Part shown: positions 12,084 through 21,701 of the stretch, one piece after another
Position numbering within the stretch: position 1 is the stretch's first letter
Layout: each line of letters begins with the position of its first letter
From: Nemertoderma westbladi
Lineage: Eukaryota; Xenacoelomorpha; Nemertodermatida; Nemertodermatidae
DNA: 64,000 nucleotides
Assembly: GCA_032718475.1 (NCBI GenBank)
Contig: JAUCBJ010007518.1
Coordinates: 1 to 64,000 of the forward strand
Direction of reading: 5' to 3'
The notes under the pieces: model-generated
Database searches by the model: none
What the model was told of the DNA's origin: nothing
What the model saw: only the letters and a program-made list of their open reading frames with translations
Made by a program: the position numbers and the translations under genes

Positions 12084-12131
12084 AAATGCAGCTGCAATGC
12101 AGCATGCCGATCCTAGTAGTAGTAGTAGTAG
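10371..12131 (+). mobile_element. LINE-2 copy 1 (5' truncated) in satellite 2
   Basis: Plus-strand non-LTR element beginning at cggaaaagcc, the same internal point seen within the longer copy at 37445-40005. It ends in a short 3' UTR and a (TAG)n tail. The satellite resumes at aggcgttgc directly after the tail; any target duplication is at most about 3 bp. The element lacks its endonuclease and 5' region. The encoded protein is nearly identical to the copies at 26953, 37445, 44683 and 62650, so the family spread recently. Confidence 0.94.
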
Positions 12132-14575
12132 AGGCGTTGCATGTGTGGATGATACAATAATACATGAGGCGTTGCACATGTGGATAATACAATAATACGA
12201 GAGGCGTTGCACATGTTGATTATACAATAATACGTGAGGCGTTGCATGTGTAGATGATACAATAATACAAGAGGCGTTGCAAGTGTGGATGATAGAATAA
12301 TACGAGATGCGTTGCACGTGTGGATGATACAATAATATGTGAGGCGTTGCATGTGTGGATGATACAATAATACATGAGGCGTTGCACGTGTGGATGATAC
12401 AATAATACATGAGGCGTTGCACATGTGGATGATACAATAATACGTGAGGCGTTGCACGTGTTGATGATACAATAATACATGAGGCATTGCACGTGTGGAT
12501 GATACAATAATACGTGAGGTGTTGTATGTGTGGATGATACAATAATACATGACGCGTTGCACGTGTTGATGATACAGTAATACGTGAGGCATTGCACGTG
12601 TGGATGATAGATTTTACGTGAGGCGTTGCACATGTGGATGATAGATTATATGTGAGGCGTTGCACATGTGGATGATACAATAATACGTGAGGCATTGCAC
12701 ATGTGGATGATACAATAATACGTGAGGCATTGCACCTGTGGGTGATACAATAATACATGAGGCGATACACATGAGGCGTTACATGTGTGGATGATACAAT
12801 AATACGTGAGGCATTGCAAGTGTGGATGATACAATAATACGTGAGGCGTTGCATGTGTGGATGATACAATAATACGTGAGGCGTTGCACGTGTGGATGAT
12901 ACAATAATACGTGAGGCGTTGCATGTATGGATGTTGAAATAATACGTGAGGTGTTGCATGTGTGGATGATACAATAATACATGAGGCATTGCACGAGTGG
13001 ATGATACAATAATACGTGAGGCGTTGCATGTGTGGATGATAGATTATACGTGAGGCGTTGCACGTGTGGATGATACAATAATACGTGAGGCATTGCACGT
13101 GTGGATGATACAATAATACGAGAGGCATTGCACGTGTGGATGATACAATAATACGGGAGGCGTTGCATGTGTGGATGATACAATAATACATGAGGCGTTG
13201 CACATGTGGATGATACAATAATACGTGAGGCTTTGCACATGTAGATGATACAATAATACGTGAGTCGTTGAACGTGTGGATGATACAATGATATGAGAGG
13301 CGTTGCACGTGTGGATGATACAATAATACATGAGGCGTTGTAAGTGTGGATGATACAATAATACGTGAGGCGTTGCAAGTGTGGATGATACAATAATACA
13401 TGAGGCGTTGCATGTGTGGATGATACAATAATACATGAGGCGTTGCACATGTGGATGATACAATGATACGTGAGGCGTTGCATGTGTGGATGATACAATA
13501 ATACGTGAGGCATTGCACGTGTTGATGATACAATAGTACATGAGGCGTTACACGTGTGGATGATACAATAATATGTGAGGCGTTGCACGTGTGGATGATA
13601 TAATAATATGTGAGGCATTGCACGTGTGGATGATAGATTATACATGAGGCGTTGCATGTGTGGATGATACAATAATACATGAGGCGTTGCACATGTGGAT
13701 GATACAATAATATGTGAGGCTTTGCACGTGTTGATGATACAATAATACGTGAGGCGTTGCACTTGTGGATGATACAATAATACGTGAGGCGTTGTACATG
13801 TGGATGATACAATAATACGTGAGGCGTTGCACATGTGGATGATACAATAATACGTAAGGCGTTGCACGTGTTGATGATACAATAATACGTGAGGCGTTGC
13901 ACATGTGGATGATACAATAATACGTGAGGCGTTGCACGAGTGGATGATACAATAATACGTGAGGCGTTGCACGTGTGGATGTTACAATAATACGTGAGGC
14001 GTTGCACGTGTGGATGATACAATAATACGTGAGGCATTGCACGTGTTGATGATACAATAGTACATGAGGCGTTACACGTGTGGATGACACAATAATATGT
14101 GAGGCGTTGCACGTGTGGATGATATAATAATATGTGAGGCGTTGCACGTGTGGATGATAGATTATACATGAGGCGTTGCATGTGTGGATGATACAATAAT
14201 ACATGAGGCGTTGCACATGTGGATGATACAATAATATGTGAGGCTTTGCACATGTTGATGATACAATAATACGTGAGGTGTTGCACTTGTGGATGATACA
14301 ATAATACGTGAGGTGTTGTACATGTTGATGATACAATAATACGTGAGGCGTTGCACATGTGGATGATACAATAATATGTGAGGCGTTGCTCGAGTGGATG
14401 ATACAATAATACGTGAGGCGTTGCACGTGTGGATGTTACAATAATACGTGAGGCGTTGCACGTGTGGATGTTACAATAATACCGTTGCACGTGTGTATCA
14501 TACAATAATACGTGAGGTGTTGCACGTGTGGATGATACAATAATACGTGAGGCGTTGCACGAGTGGATGATACAA
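12132..14575. repeat. 35-bp satellite 2, right array
   Basis: About 70 further units of satellite 2, ending at atgatacaattata near 14575. Some units are shortened (gatagattatac variants near 13042, 13630 and 14155), and a larger block around 13490-13760 recurs near 14040-14300, showing segmental duplication inside the array. The minus strand of the unit lacks stops in all three frames, producing repeated reading frames of up to 619 codons that are not regarded as genes. Confidence 0.96.
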
Positions 14576-14741
14576 TTATATATTTCTTAGATCATTTCTG
14601 TTCTGATCTTCAAGGTGAAGGACACGTTAGGGTGTTGAAATTACTAACGATAATTGTATATACATAATGATTTAATATAATTCGCCAGCGAGCAACCTTC
14701 GCCCAATAAACAGAAATTGATTCCTGTTAGAACCATTTTAG

Positions 14742-14877
14742 TTACCAATTGAGGGAAAGGAGAAGGTTACAGAGAAGGCTTTATCTAACCAAAACAATAA
14801 ACGATGTTATTACCAATTGAGTGAAAGGAGCAGGTTACAGAGACGGCTTTTTCTAACCAAAACAATAAACGATGTTG
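14742..14877 (+). repeat. 68-bp dispersed repeat, two tandem copies
   Basis: Two adjacent 68-bp copies containing accaattgagggaaaggag and aggttacagag. Related single copies lie at 40293-40362 (same strand) and at about 33765-33815 (opposite strand), so this is a dispersed family. The remainder of 14576-14896 between satellite 2 and element A holds no gene. Confidence 0.8.
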
Positions 14878-14896
14878 TTACCAATCTGACAACATG

Positions 14897-15550
14897 CTAA
14901 GCCATACCGCTTTCCTGATGACCAATCCCGTTAGGGTTCGGGAAGGGTGGGACAGACATGCGACAGGGTCGAAAGACACAGTGACCGGATTTTACTGGCA
15001 TACCGACTATTCGGAGCAGGTTCTCGACTACTAACGTGATTACGAGCCTGAAAAGGACTCGGAAAGCATAGGTGGTTGGGACTCTGCGATGAACCGAGAG
15101 ACCCCTAGCTAAGCCGTACCGCTTTCCGGATGACCGATCCCGTCTGGGTTTGGGAAGGGTGGGACGGACAAGCGAAGGATCGACCGATGCTGACACTACT
15201 GTACCGAGACTAGGACTGAGGGAAAATGGGGAACATTAGTTAGGTCAAAATCTGAAAGTTAAGCGAACAGTGGGGTAATTAAATAATTTACTGTAGGAAT
15301 TTCATATTGTGTATTATTGTGAATATTTGGTATATTGGTGTGGGGAAGCCCGAATTATTCTCAATCAGAGTTCAAGTTACATTAAAGATTAATATCCAAC
15401 CAATGAAACTTTTCTCTACCCGCAATTCTGCATTTAAGATAACGTCCTTCTCCACTCCCAATAACTGGTGACTGGCCAGAATATAGGGGTCCAAAAGTTC
15501 CGCCTCCAGCATCGGCGTTTTCCCCCCTGGTGTAGGGAATAACGGCAACA
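14897..15550 (+). repeat. Element A 5' LTR, partial or rearranged
   Basis: Bases 15109-15550 match 33240-33699 of the 3' LTR closely, ending in aacggcaaca. Upstream lies a second, more diverged copy of the ctaagccgtaccgctttc block (14897), giving an internal duplication of about 212 bp. The left part of the 3' LTR (from tgttcgcag) has no counterpart here, so this LTR is truncated at its outer end. One copy of the GAGCCTGAAAAGGACTC motif is at 15044. No clear tRNA primer-binding site follows 15550. Confidence 0.8.
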
Positions 15551-15770
15551 AAATTGAGAATAATACGCGGTCAACTTCAAATGGTAGAAATTGGGAATTA
15601 AACAGCCAAGTGTTCTTCAAACTCTCTCCGTGCTTAACCAGCACCCACTACGAGGAAACTCTGGTATTTTGATTTGAGAAAAAGTCGTGATTTAATTATC
15701 TCACAAACTCAACCCAAACCATCTAGAACTCGTAGTCGGCAGGTCATTAGAAGAGAGTCGTTAACAGGGA

Positions 15771-15962
15771 ATGGACGTATCGATCACACCCATTGATATA
15801 ATACAAGTCAAACAAGGAATCTCGCAGATAGAAGTTGAGGTACAGGGAACCAATGTGGGACGATTTAGAATCACCTTCCGGGTGGTTCAGGCAGAATATG
15901 AGACATACGACGAACTATTTTATGACATTGCATACCTGGCGATAAATGAAGCTCTAGAATAA
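15771..15962 (+). CDS. Element A small ORF before gag (63 aa)
   Basis: A 63-residue acidic frame in the position of a leader or gag-start ORF. No family is recognised. Its TAA stop overlaps the ATG of the next frame by one base (TAATG at 15960-15964), an arrangement that can allow re-initiation after termination. It may equally be the remains of the gag N-terminus. The stretch 15551-15770 before it is non-coding element leader. Confidence 0.45.
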   Translation: MDVSITPIDIIQVKQGISQIEVEVQGTNVGRFRITFRVVQAEYETYDELFYDIAYLAINEALE

Positions 15963-17122
15963 TGGAGGACAACGCCTACGATACTGAAGGAATAGAGCCT
16001 TATACAGACTCAGAAACTGACAAGGTACCGAATGTAAAGAACATGGCACGTCAGTTGGGTGCTCTCAAGGGCGGGGTTACTCGGGCCTATAACCGCATCG
16101 AGAAACAACTAAGAGGAGTCGAGACCCCCCTCAGCGATATTCAAACTCAGCTCCAGAAGATCAGGAATATCCTCCACCGATATGAACGGATGTTGCAAGC
16201 GTACTAGGAGCTCATTCCCGCAACCGATGAGGAGAACTACCCCACGATGGAAGAACACACCGCACACTTGGAAGAGTTCCGTAAACAACATCGAAGGACC
16301 CTCAGCCTCGCGAGAGGCTATGAGAAACAATATTATCAGAGGATTGAAAAGGCGGATGTGGAGTCAGTGCGGACCTCCGGTACCAGGACATTGGTTCCAA
16401 GAAAAAGGGCTGGGTCCTCGAGGCACCAGCACTCCAGCACCAGGAGCGAGGTATCCGGTTCAGCATGTAGTTCCCAAGGGGGTCAGCCCCTCTGGGACCA
16501 GTTACGGGAACAGAGAGCAAGGGCCCTTAAAGCCCGGATGGAAGATGAATTTGTTCAATTACAGATCGAACAGGATATATTAGCGGAAGAAAGGTGTAAA
16601 CAAGAGGCCGAAATGCGTAAACAAGAGGCCGAACAACAGGCCGAAATACATAAACAAGAGGCCGAAATGCATAAACAGGAGGCTGAAATGCGTAAACAAC
16701 AGGCCGAACAACAGGCCAAAATGCGTAAACAGGAGGCCGAAATGCGTAAACAAAATGCCAAGGCCCACGGACTTCTTATCCACAAAAAGAATTCGGATAT
16801 TGCCAAACTTGCCGAATACGAGGCCGCACTCATCAAACAAGACCTTCAACTATACGAGGACTGGGAGAAGGGTATAGAACAGGACTATGAACCAGTCCTG
16901 GTTCTGGAGCTGGAGAAGTCATTTACACCACCGGCAGTAAACCCTCCGAAACCTGATTTCCCGCCGGTCATACAGTCTACACTCTCAGCGCAGGCACCGG
17001 TTTTCCACTCCCCGCCGGTTACGCTTAAGAATGAGGAGCCTCATTTCACTTCCAATCCTACAGCACCGAGTGTTCACAAGTACGAGCCTGAAGAGGACTC
17101 GAAACGTGACGCTACCCCTTGA
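15962..17122 (+). pseudogene. Element A gag N-terminal region, coiled coil, interrupted by TAG
   Basis: Starts at the ATG overlapping the previous stop. After 81 codons an in-frame TAG at 16205-16207 interrupts it; the same frame then stays open to the TGA at 17120-17122. The first part contains an amphipathic segment (LKGGVTRAYNRIEKQL and following) typical of BEL gag N-termini. The second part contains a run of heptads of the KQEAEMR type from about 16600 to 16760, a 21-bp DNA minisatellite predicting a long coiled coil, and then a Pro-rich tail. One copy of the GAGCC/GGACTC motif (17084-17100) encodes the acidic C-terminus. Role by family: particle assembly. The break suggests decay, though stop suppression cannot be excluded. 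Confidence 0.7.
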
Positions 17123-17165
17123 TCCACTAATCCATTTACATCTACTCTGAAGCTCCATAACCGCG

Positions 17166-17650
17166 TTGTTATTAAAACTCCCCCTCTTGTCGATCCATCA
17201 TGTGTGGGAGAGAGCGTTAGTAATTATGGACCTCCTAGTCATTCAGGTTCAGACGACATTGGCATCATACGAGCCTTGGAGAACCGTGTGGCTATGCCTA
17301 AGATGGAAATACGTACCTTCGAGGGCGACCCCATCGACTACCTTGGGTTTAAAAAACGGTTCTTCGCTCAAAGGGGATCCACAGAATATTCAAGAGTTTT
17401 CACACTCAATAAAAGATGCTTATTATACTCTAAACCCATTAAACAAGGAAGAACAGGTGAATAATATCCTAAACCTTCGACAAATTGCCCGGAAATTTCC
17501 CGGATGGCTACAGAGTAAATGGGCATACAAATGTGTAGATCTCCGGCGAAGACACCCGGATCGTGATCCTAGCTTTCTCAAAATGTCGGCATTCCTAGAC
17601 GATATCTCAGAGGCCATGAATGACTGTTTTCTAAACAGAGTCTCTCCAAA
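17166..17650 (+). pseudogene. Element A gag core, frameshifted
   Basis: Gag-core-like sequence is split between two overlapping frames. One (from 17204) carries the FEGDPIDYLGFKKRF block typical of BEL gag (DUF1759-like). Downstream the match moves into the frame ending at 17723, with KDAYYTLNPLNKEEQ, QSKWAYKCVDLRRRHPDRD and FLDDISEAMND. The frame change near 17350-17400 disables the protein. It is followed without a gap by the knuckle/protease part. Confidence 0.7.
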
Positions 17651-18490
17651 ATGGATGGGATGGAGAGCACTTCTCGGAGCATGGCACCCGCTCCAAAACC
17701 AAGATTCCGCCCTCCCCCTGTGAGTACGATCGCCGTCACCATGGCCAAAGGTTCGGATGATGAGGATTACGAGGAACCGACATCAGCAGAAGAATGGGCA
17801 TGCTATCTGGCAAATTGGGCGCCCGAGAGGGAAGGAACCACGGCCTCCCTTCTGTGTCTCTTCTGCGGAGAAAAGCACAAGGTTGAATTCTGCAGGAAGT
17901 TCCAGTTTGCAGAACTAGTCCATCGCTTTGAAGCGATAATGAAACACCGAGGATGCTTCCGGTGTCTTGGAACAGGCCACTATGTAAGGGAGTGCGAACA
18001 GAGGTCCTGTTGTGCGGTTTGTTATGATTTACGACACCACACGCTCCTCCACATTCCTGCAAACTTCGACTTTACTACATTACCATTCCATATTGAATCT
18101 ATGCGGAAAGGGGAAACTAACCATGTCTCGAAGGGTTCTCGGATGATCCAGCGGAAAGAAACGAACCCGTTCAAGGCTACCGCTGACGTAGCACATGTGA
18201 CCAGTATATCGGCTACTGTCAACCTGATCAATCAGCGGTATATGGTTTTCGCCAAGGTGATACCGGTGAGAATCCAAGGCATTGGGAAATCCCTGACCAC
18301 ACTTGCATTCTTGGATAATGGGTCAGATGGGACCATAATTGACAGGGACTTTCTGGAAAAGCTGGGCCTAGAATATGAGCCTTGTAAGCGACCCATACAA
18401 ACTATTACAGACCACAAAGAAGTGGAATCTGGTGAGGTACAACTCAGTGTGGAAGGGGTCATGGTAGGTTATGAAAGGGTGAGAAACTGA
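17651..18490 (+). pseudogene. Element A gag knuckles and aspartic protease
   Basis: The frame of 279 codons contains cysteine/histidine clusters CLFCGEKHKVEFC, CFRCLGTGHYVREC and CAVCYDLRHHTLLH, which match the zinc-binding arrangement of BEL/Pao gag proteins. They are followed by a retropepsin-like segment (TTLAFLDNGSDGTIID, then FLEKLGLEY), with the active-site triplet Asp-Asn-Gly rather than Asp-Ser/Thr-Gly. It ends at a TGA at 18488-18490 within the protease-RT linker. The ATG at 17651 is internal to the gag-pol product and is not a natural start. Confidence 0.78.
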
Positions 18491-18527
18491 CCATTAAAAA
18501 CGCCCTGGTACACACCGATCTCAGAGT

Positions 18528-20400
18528 GTGATTCCGACAATCCTCCGAATACGCACCCCTTATACAACTAGATCGGGAGGATGTGGACTGAAGATGCCCA
18601 CCATTAGACGTCCACAGGACCACGCTACTTATCGGACTCGATACACCAGAGTTACATATACCTACTGGAGATATCGCATGTTCCGTGAAGCCGGACAATG
18701 GTTTCTACGCAGAGCGCACCATAATGGGATGGACGCTCTCAGGATTAAAGAAGAAACCACTGATACCTATACATACCTCCCAAAGTGTCAGATTGAAGGA
18801 AACGCAATCTCCGTGGGTCACTCTTCAGTGGCAGATATAAATGAAGACCTATTCTTGGAGGCAGAGAAGACACAACAGGAGATGACAAAATACTTTAACC
18901 TGGAAACCCAGGAATTCGCCAAAAAGGACGAAAACCCATCGGAGGAGGACCGATATTGTATGGACGTTCTAGACAAGGCAGTGTTTAAGGACGGGCATTG
19001 GTGCTCGCCAATGTTATGGTAAGATCCGGGTGGTGAATGACGCTGCGGCCACATATCAAGGTGAGTCGTTGAATAGCCAACTATATACCGGACCCAACAT
19101 ATACAGCACGCTAATCGGCGTATTGATCCGATTCCGGGATAACAAAGTAGCTTTCACGTGTGACATCAAAGCAATGTTCCACCAGGTGCAAACTTTACCA
19201 CGAGACTCTGATTGCCTCCGTATTCTAGGGACAGACAAAACATTAACCCCACAAGAAATAAACCAACTTACCTTGGCAGATGTGGACGTGATGCGGATGA
19301 TCGTCCGTATTTTCGGTGCAAAGGATTCGCCGGTCGCGTGTAGCGATATGCTGAAGAAGACTGCGACCATGAGCGAAAGTGAGTTCCCTCCGACCGTCAT
19401 CGAGTCCATCCGGAGATGTTTCTATGTGGACAACGGATGCGCGGGCGCCGAGAATGTTGAAGAGGCATATCAGCTCGCAATCGGAATGGTGGAATGCTTA
19501 AAGAGGGGAAGTTTCCCCCTAGTAAAGTTTAGATCGCATAATAAAGAGCTTATGGAAAGGCTCCCGGAAGAGTTCAAATTAGATAATGATAAAATGTACT
19601 CCGAGGGAGTAGACCACCGCATACTCGGCATTGAATGGGACATCAAATTGGACCAGTTCATCTTCAAACACAACCCACTACCCAAACCAATGACAAATAG
19701 GGGATGTCTATCTGTGAAGAGCGCCATCTTCGACCCTTTGAATTTCATATCCCCGGTAACGTTAGCCGGAATGAATCTCATTAAAGAAAGGTGGATCGAA
19801 GGACTAGGATGGGATAAAGAACTCCCCCCACATCTAAGCGCCAAATGGAAGAAGTGGACGGAGCAACTTGAGCAGCTCCACCTCATGCGGATTCCTCGAC
19901 TGTTTTTTCTCGATAAACTGCCCACCAACATATTCCAGCTCCATACCTTCTTGGATGCCTCGAATACCGGAATCGGGGTGGTTACGTACATCCGGAGGAT
20001 AAGCCAAGACGGAAACGGTGATGTTAGCTTCTTGTTCTCCAAATCGAAGATGGTATCCGGGGAATTTGTGGAAACCATACCAAGGCTCGAGCTGCAGGCC
20101 GCAGTCTGGGCCATAAGACAAAACCGCATGATTATGCAAGTTGATTCCAGCATAGTGCTCTACTACATCCATTCACCATCACGACGACACACAACGTTCA
20201 TGGCGAACCGGGCCACGGAGATAAAATAGTGCACCAATCGAGAACAGTGGCATTATGTAAACGGGAAAGACACGACAGCTCGGTAGGAGTAAACTCTGGC
20301 TTACGGGCCCGGAGTTCCTAAAGCAACCGGAACGGACCTGGAGTACCAGGTTTGATCCCGGATTAGATAGCGGGAAATACTCGGAGGACGATAAGGAAAT
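18528..20400 (+). pseudogene. Element A reverse transcriptase and RNase H, broken
   Basis: The N-terminal RT region lies in one frame (18528-19022). The palm and connection lie in another (19030-20229), so the frame changes near 19020. Recognisable BEL RT blocks are VNDAAATYQGESLN, FTCDIKAMFHQV (first catalytic Asp), RIFGAKDSPVACS and FYVDN at residues 131-135 of the second frame. There the second Asp of the usual YVDD is Asn, which should abolish polymerisation. An RNase H-like region follows (TFLDASNTGIGVVTY, then IPRLELQAAVWA). The frame ends at 20229 and degenerates through 20230-20424, where HYVNGKD-like remnants remain with stops. Confidence 0.85.
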
Positions 20401-20424
20401 CGCAAGGTCCGTGGGAGCGCCACC

Positions 20425-21411
20425 GTGGAGATCTATAGTTGCCTGACTGAGCCTGCAAAGGACTCAGGCAGGCACTACAATGTTGTGAACACCAAACAAC
20501 CAGCCGCCTCCTTACGACTCCTTATAGAGCGGACCTCCTTGATGAAACGTCTCATTAATCACATCATGACCCTCCGTAATTTCCTGCGGTGGAAGGATAA
20601 CAAACCGATAGTTCAGCGGAGTGTACAAGAACTCATTATCGCAGAGAAATGTATTGTAAGATATGTTCAGAAGGAAAGTTTCCATGATGAATTGGAGCAG
20701 CTCAATGCGGGCAGGACTTTGAAACCTGATAGCCCGGTCTACCAGTTGAGACCCATGATGGGAGAGGACAGATTGATTTGCCTTGATACCCGGATGGCGA
20801 ACGCCCTGGTTGAGTATGAAATTAAGTATCCGGCACTTCTGCCAGGAACATCTACACTAGCTAAGCTGCTAGTTCAACAATGTCATGAGAAAAACCATCA
20901 TGCGGGCCAAAACTGGATCATGGCCAATATACGTCAACGATACTGGATTACCCACATCCAGCCGCTAATTCGGAAAGTGTTGAAATGGTGTTTCCCTTGT
21001 AGGAGATATCTGTCGCCACCACTCACCCAATGAATGGCCGATTTACTGGACACGAGACTCCAATCCGACTCGCCGCCGTTCTATGTAACTGGCGTAGACT
21101 GCTTCGCACCATTTACAGTCATAGAGCGACGATCAAACATTAAATGTTGGGGAGCCATCTTTACATGTCTACGGTCAAGGGCGATCTACCTGGATCTTGT
21201 AGTGAACCTCACGCAGCATGCATTCATCAACGCCCTGCGTCAGTTCGTGGCGAATAAGGGTTCATGCCGGCACATGTACTCGGACAACGGAACGAACTTC
21301 GTGGGAGGAGAAAGGGAATTAAGAGAGGCTATCGACGGATGGTTCACTAACGAAACCGCGTCACATGTCTGGAAGGAGCACCACATCCAGTGGCACTTCC
21401 AGACACCCTTA
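20425..21411 (+). pseudogene. Element A integrase, first part (split by Gypsy element)
   Basis: 20425-21033 encodes the integrase zinc-binding domain (CHEKNHHAGQ, then RYWITH and CFPCRR), and ends in a TGA directly before the ATG at 21034. From 21034 the core continues with GVDCF (catalytic Asp, residue 22 of that frame) and YSDNGTNFVGG (second Asp, residue 84). The gene is cut at 21411 by the Gypsy element, whose target string ctta is present on both sides, and resumes at 26296. Another GAGCCTGCAAAGGACTC-type motif copy lies at 20449-20465. Confidence 0.85.
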
Positions 21412-21644
21412 TGTGGTGCATGGGCCGAAATGAGTTCTAGTCGAGTGAGGCCCCCATGCAACCAAGAAGAAAAGAAGATAGACAGATTGACAGATAAGGT
21501 ATATCAGTATTGCAGTATGATATTCAAACAGGTTACAGCATTAGGTAGAACAGCAGTTCTCACATACCGGTAGGTAGGACTGTACTGCAGTTAGTTTAGG
21601 ACCACACGACATATCATATATATCTCAAATGTGAGTTCCCCACA
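21412..21644 (-). repeat. Gypsy element 3' LTR
   Basis: 233-bp LTR, 3' in the element's minus-strand sense. It carries tctcaca where the other LTR has tatcata. The polypurine tract lies immediately inside (ctactcccccc on the plus strand, 21645 onward). The non-coding stretch 21645-21701 lies between the LTR and the pol stop. Confidence 0.93.
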
Positions 21645-21701
21645 CTACTCCCCCCCAGTGTGGTACTTGTATGAAACCTGTACACTCTTGAGTCTTTACA
21701 T

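Noticed and set aside
12646-14505. 619-codon minus-strand reading frame (and others of 160-400 codons) across satellite 2
   Set aside because: The 35-bp unit lacks stops in all minus-strand frames, so any long array is open; the product is a pure repeat and changes frame with every length variant.
89-14575. CRISPR array
   Set aside because: Units are contiguous without unique spacers, and all context is eukaryotic transposon DNA.
15551-15600. tRNA primer-binding site after the element A or element B 5' LTR
   Set aside because: No TGG-starting complement to a tRNA 3' end was recognised within the first bases after either LTR; a search against the organism's tRNAs would be required.
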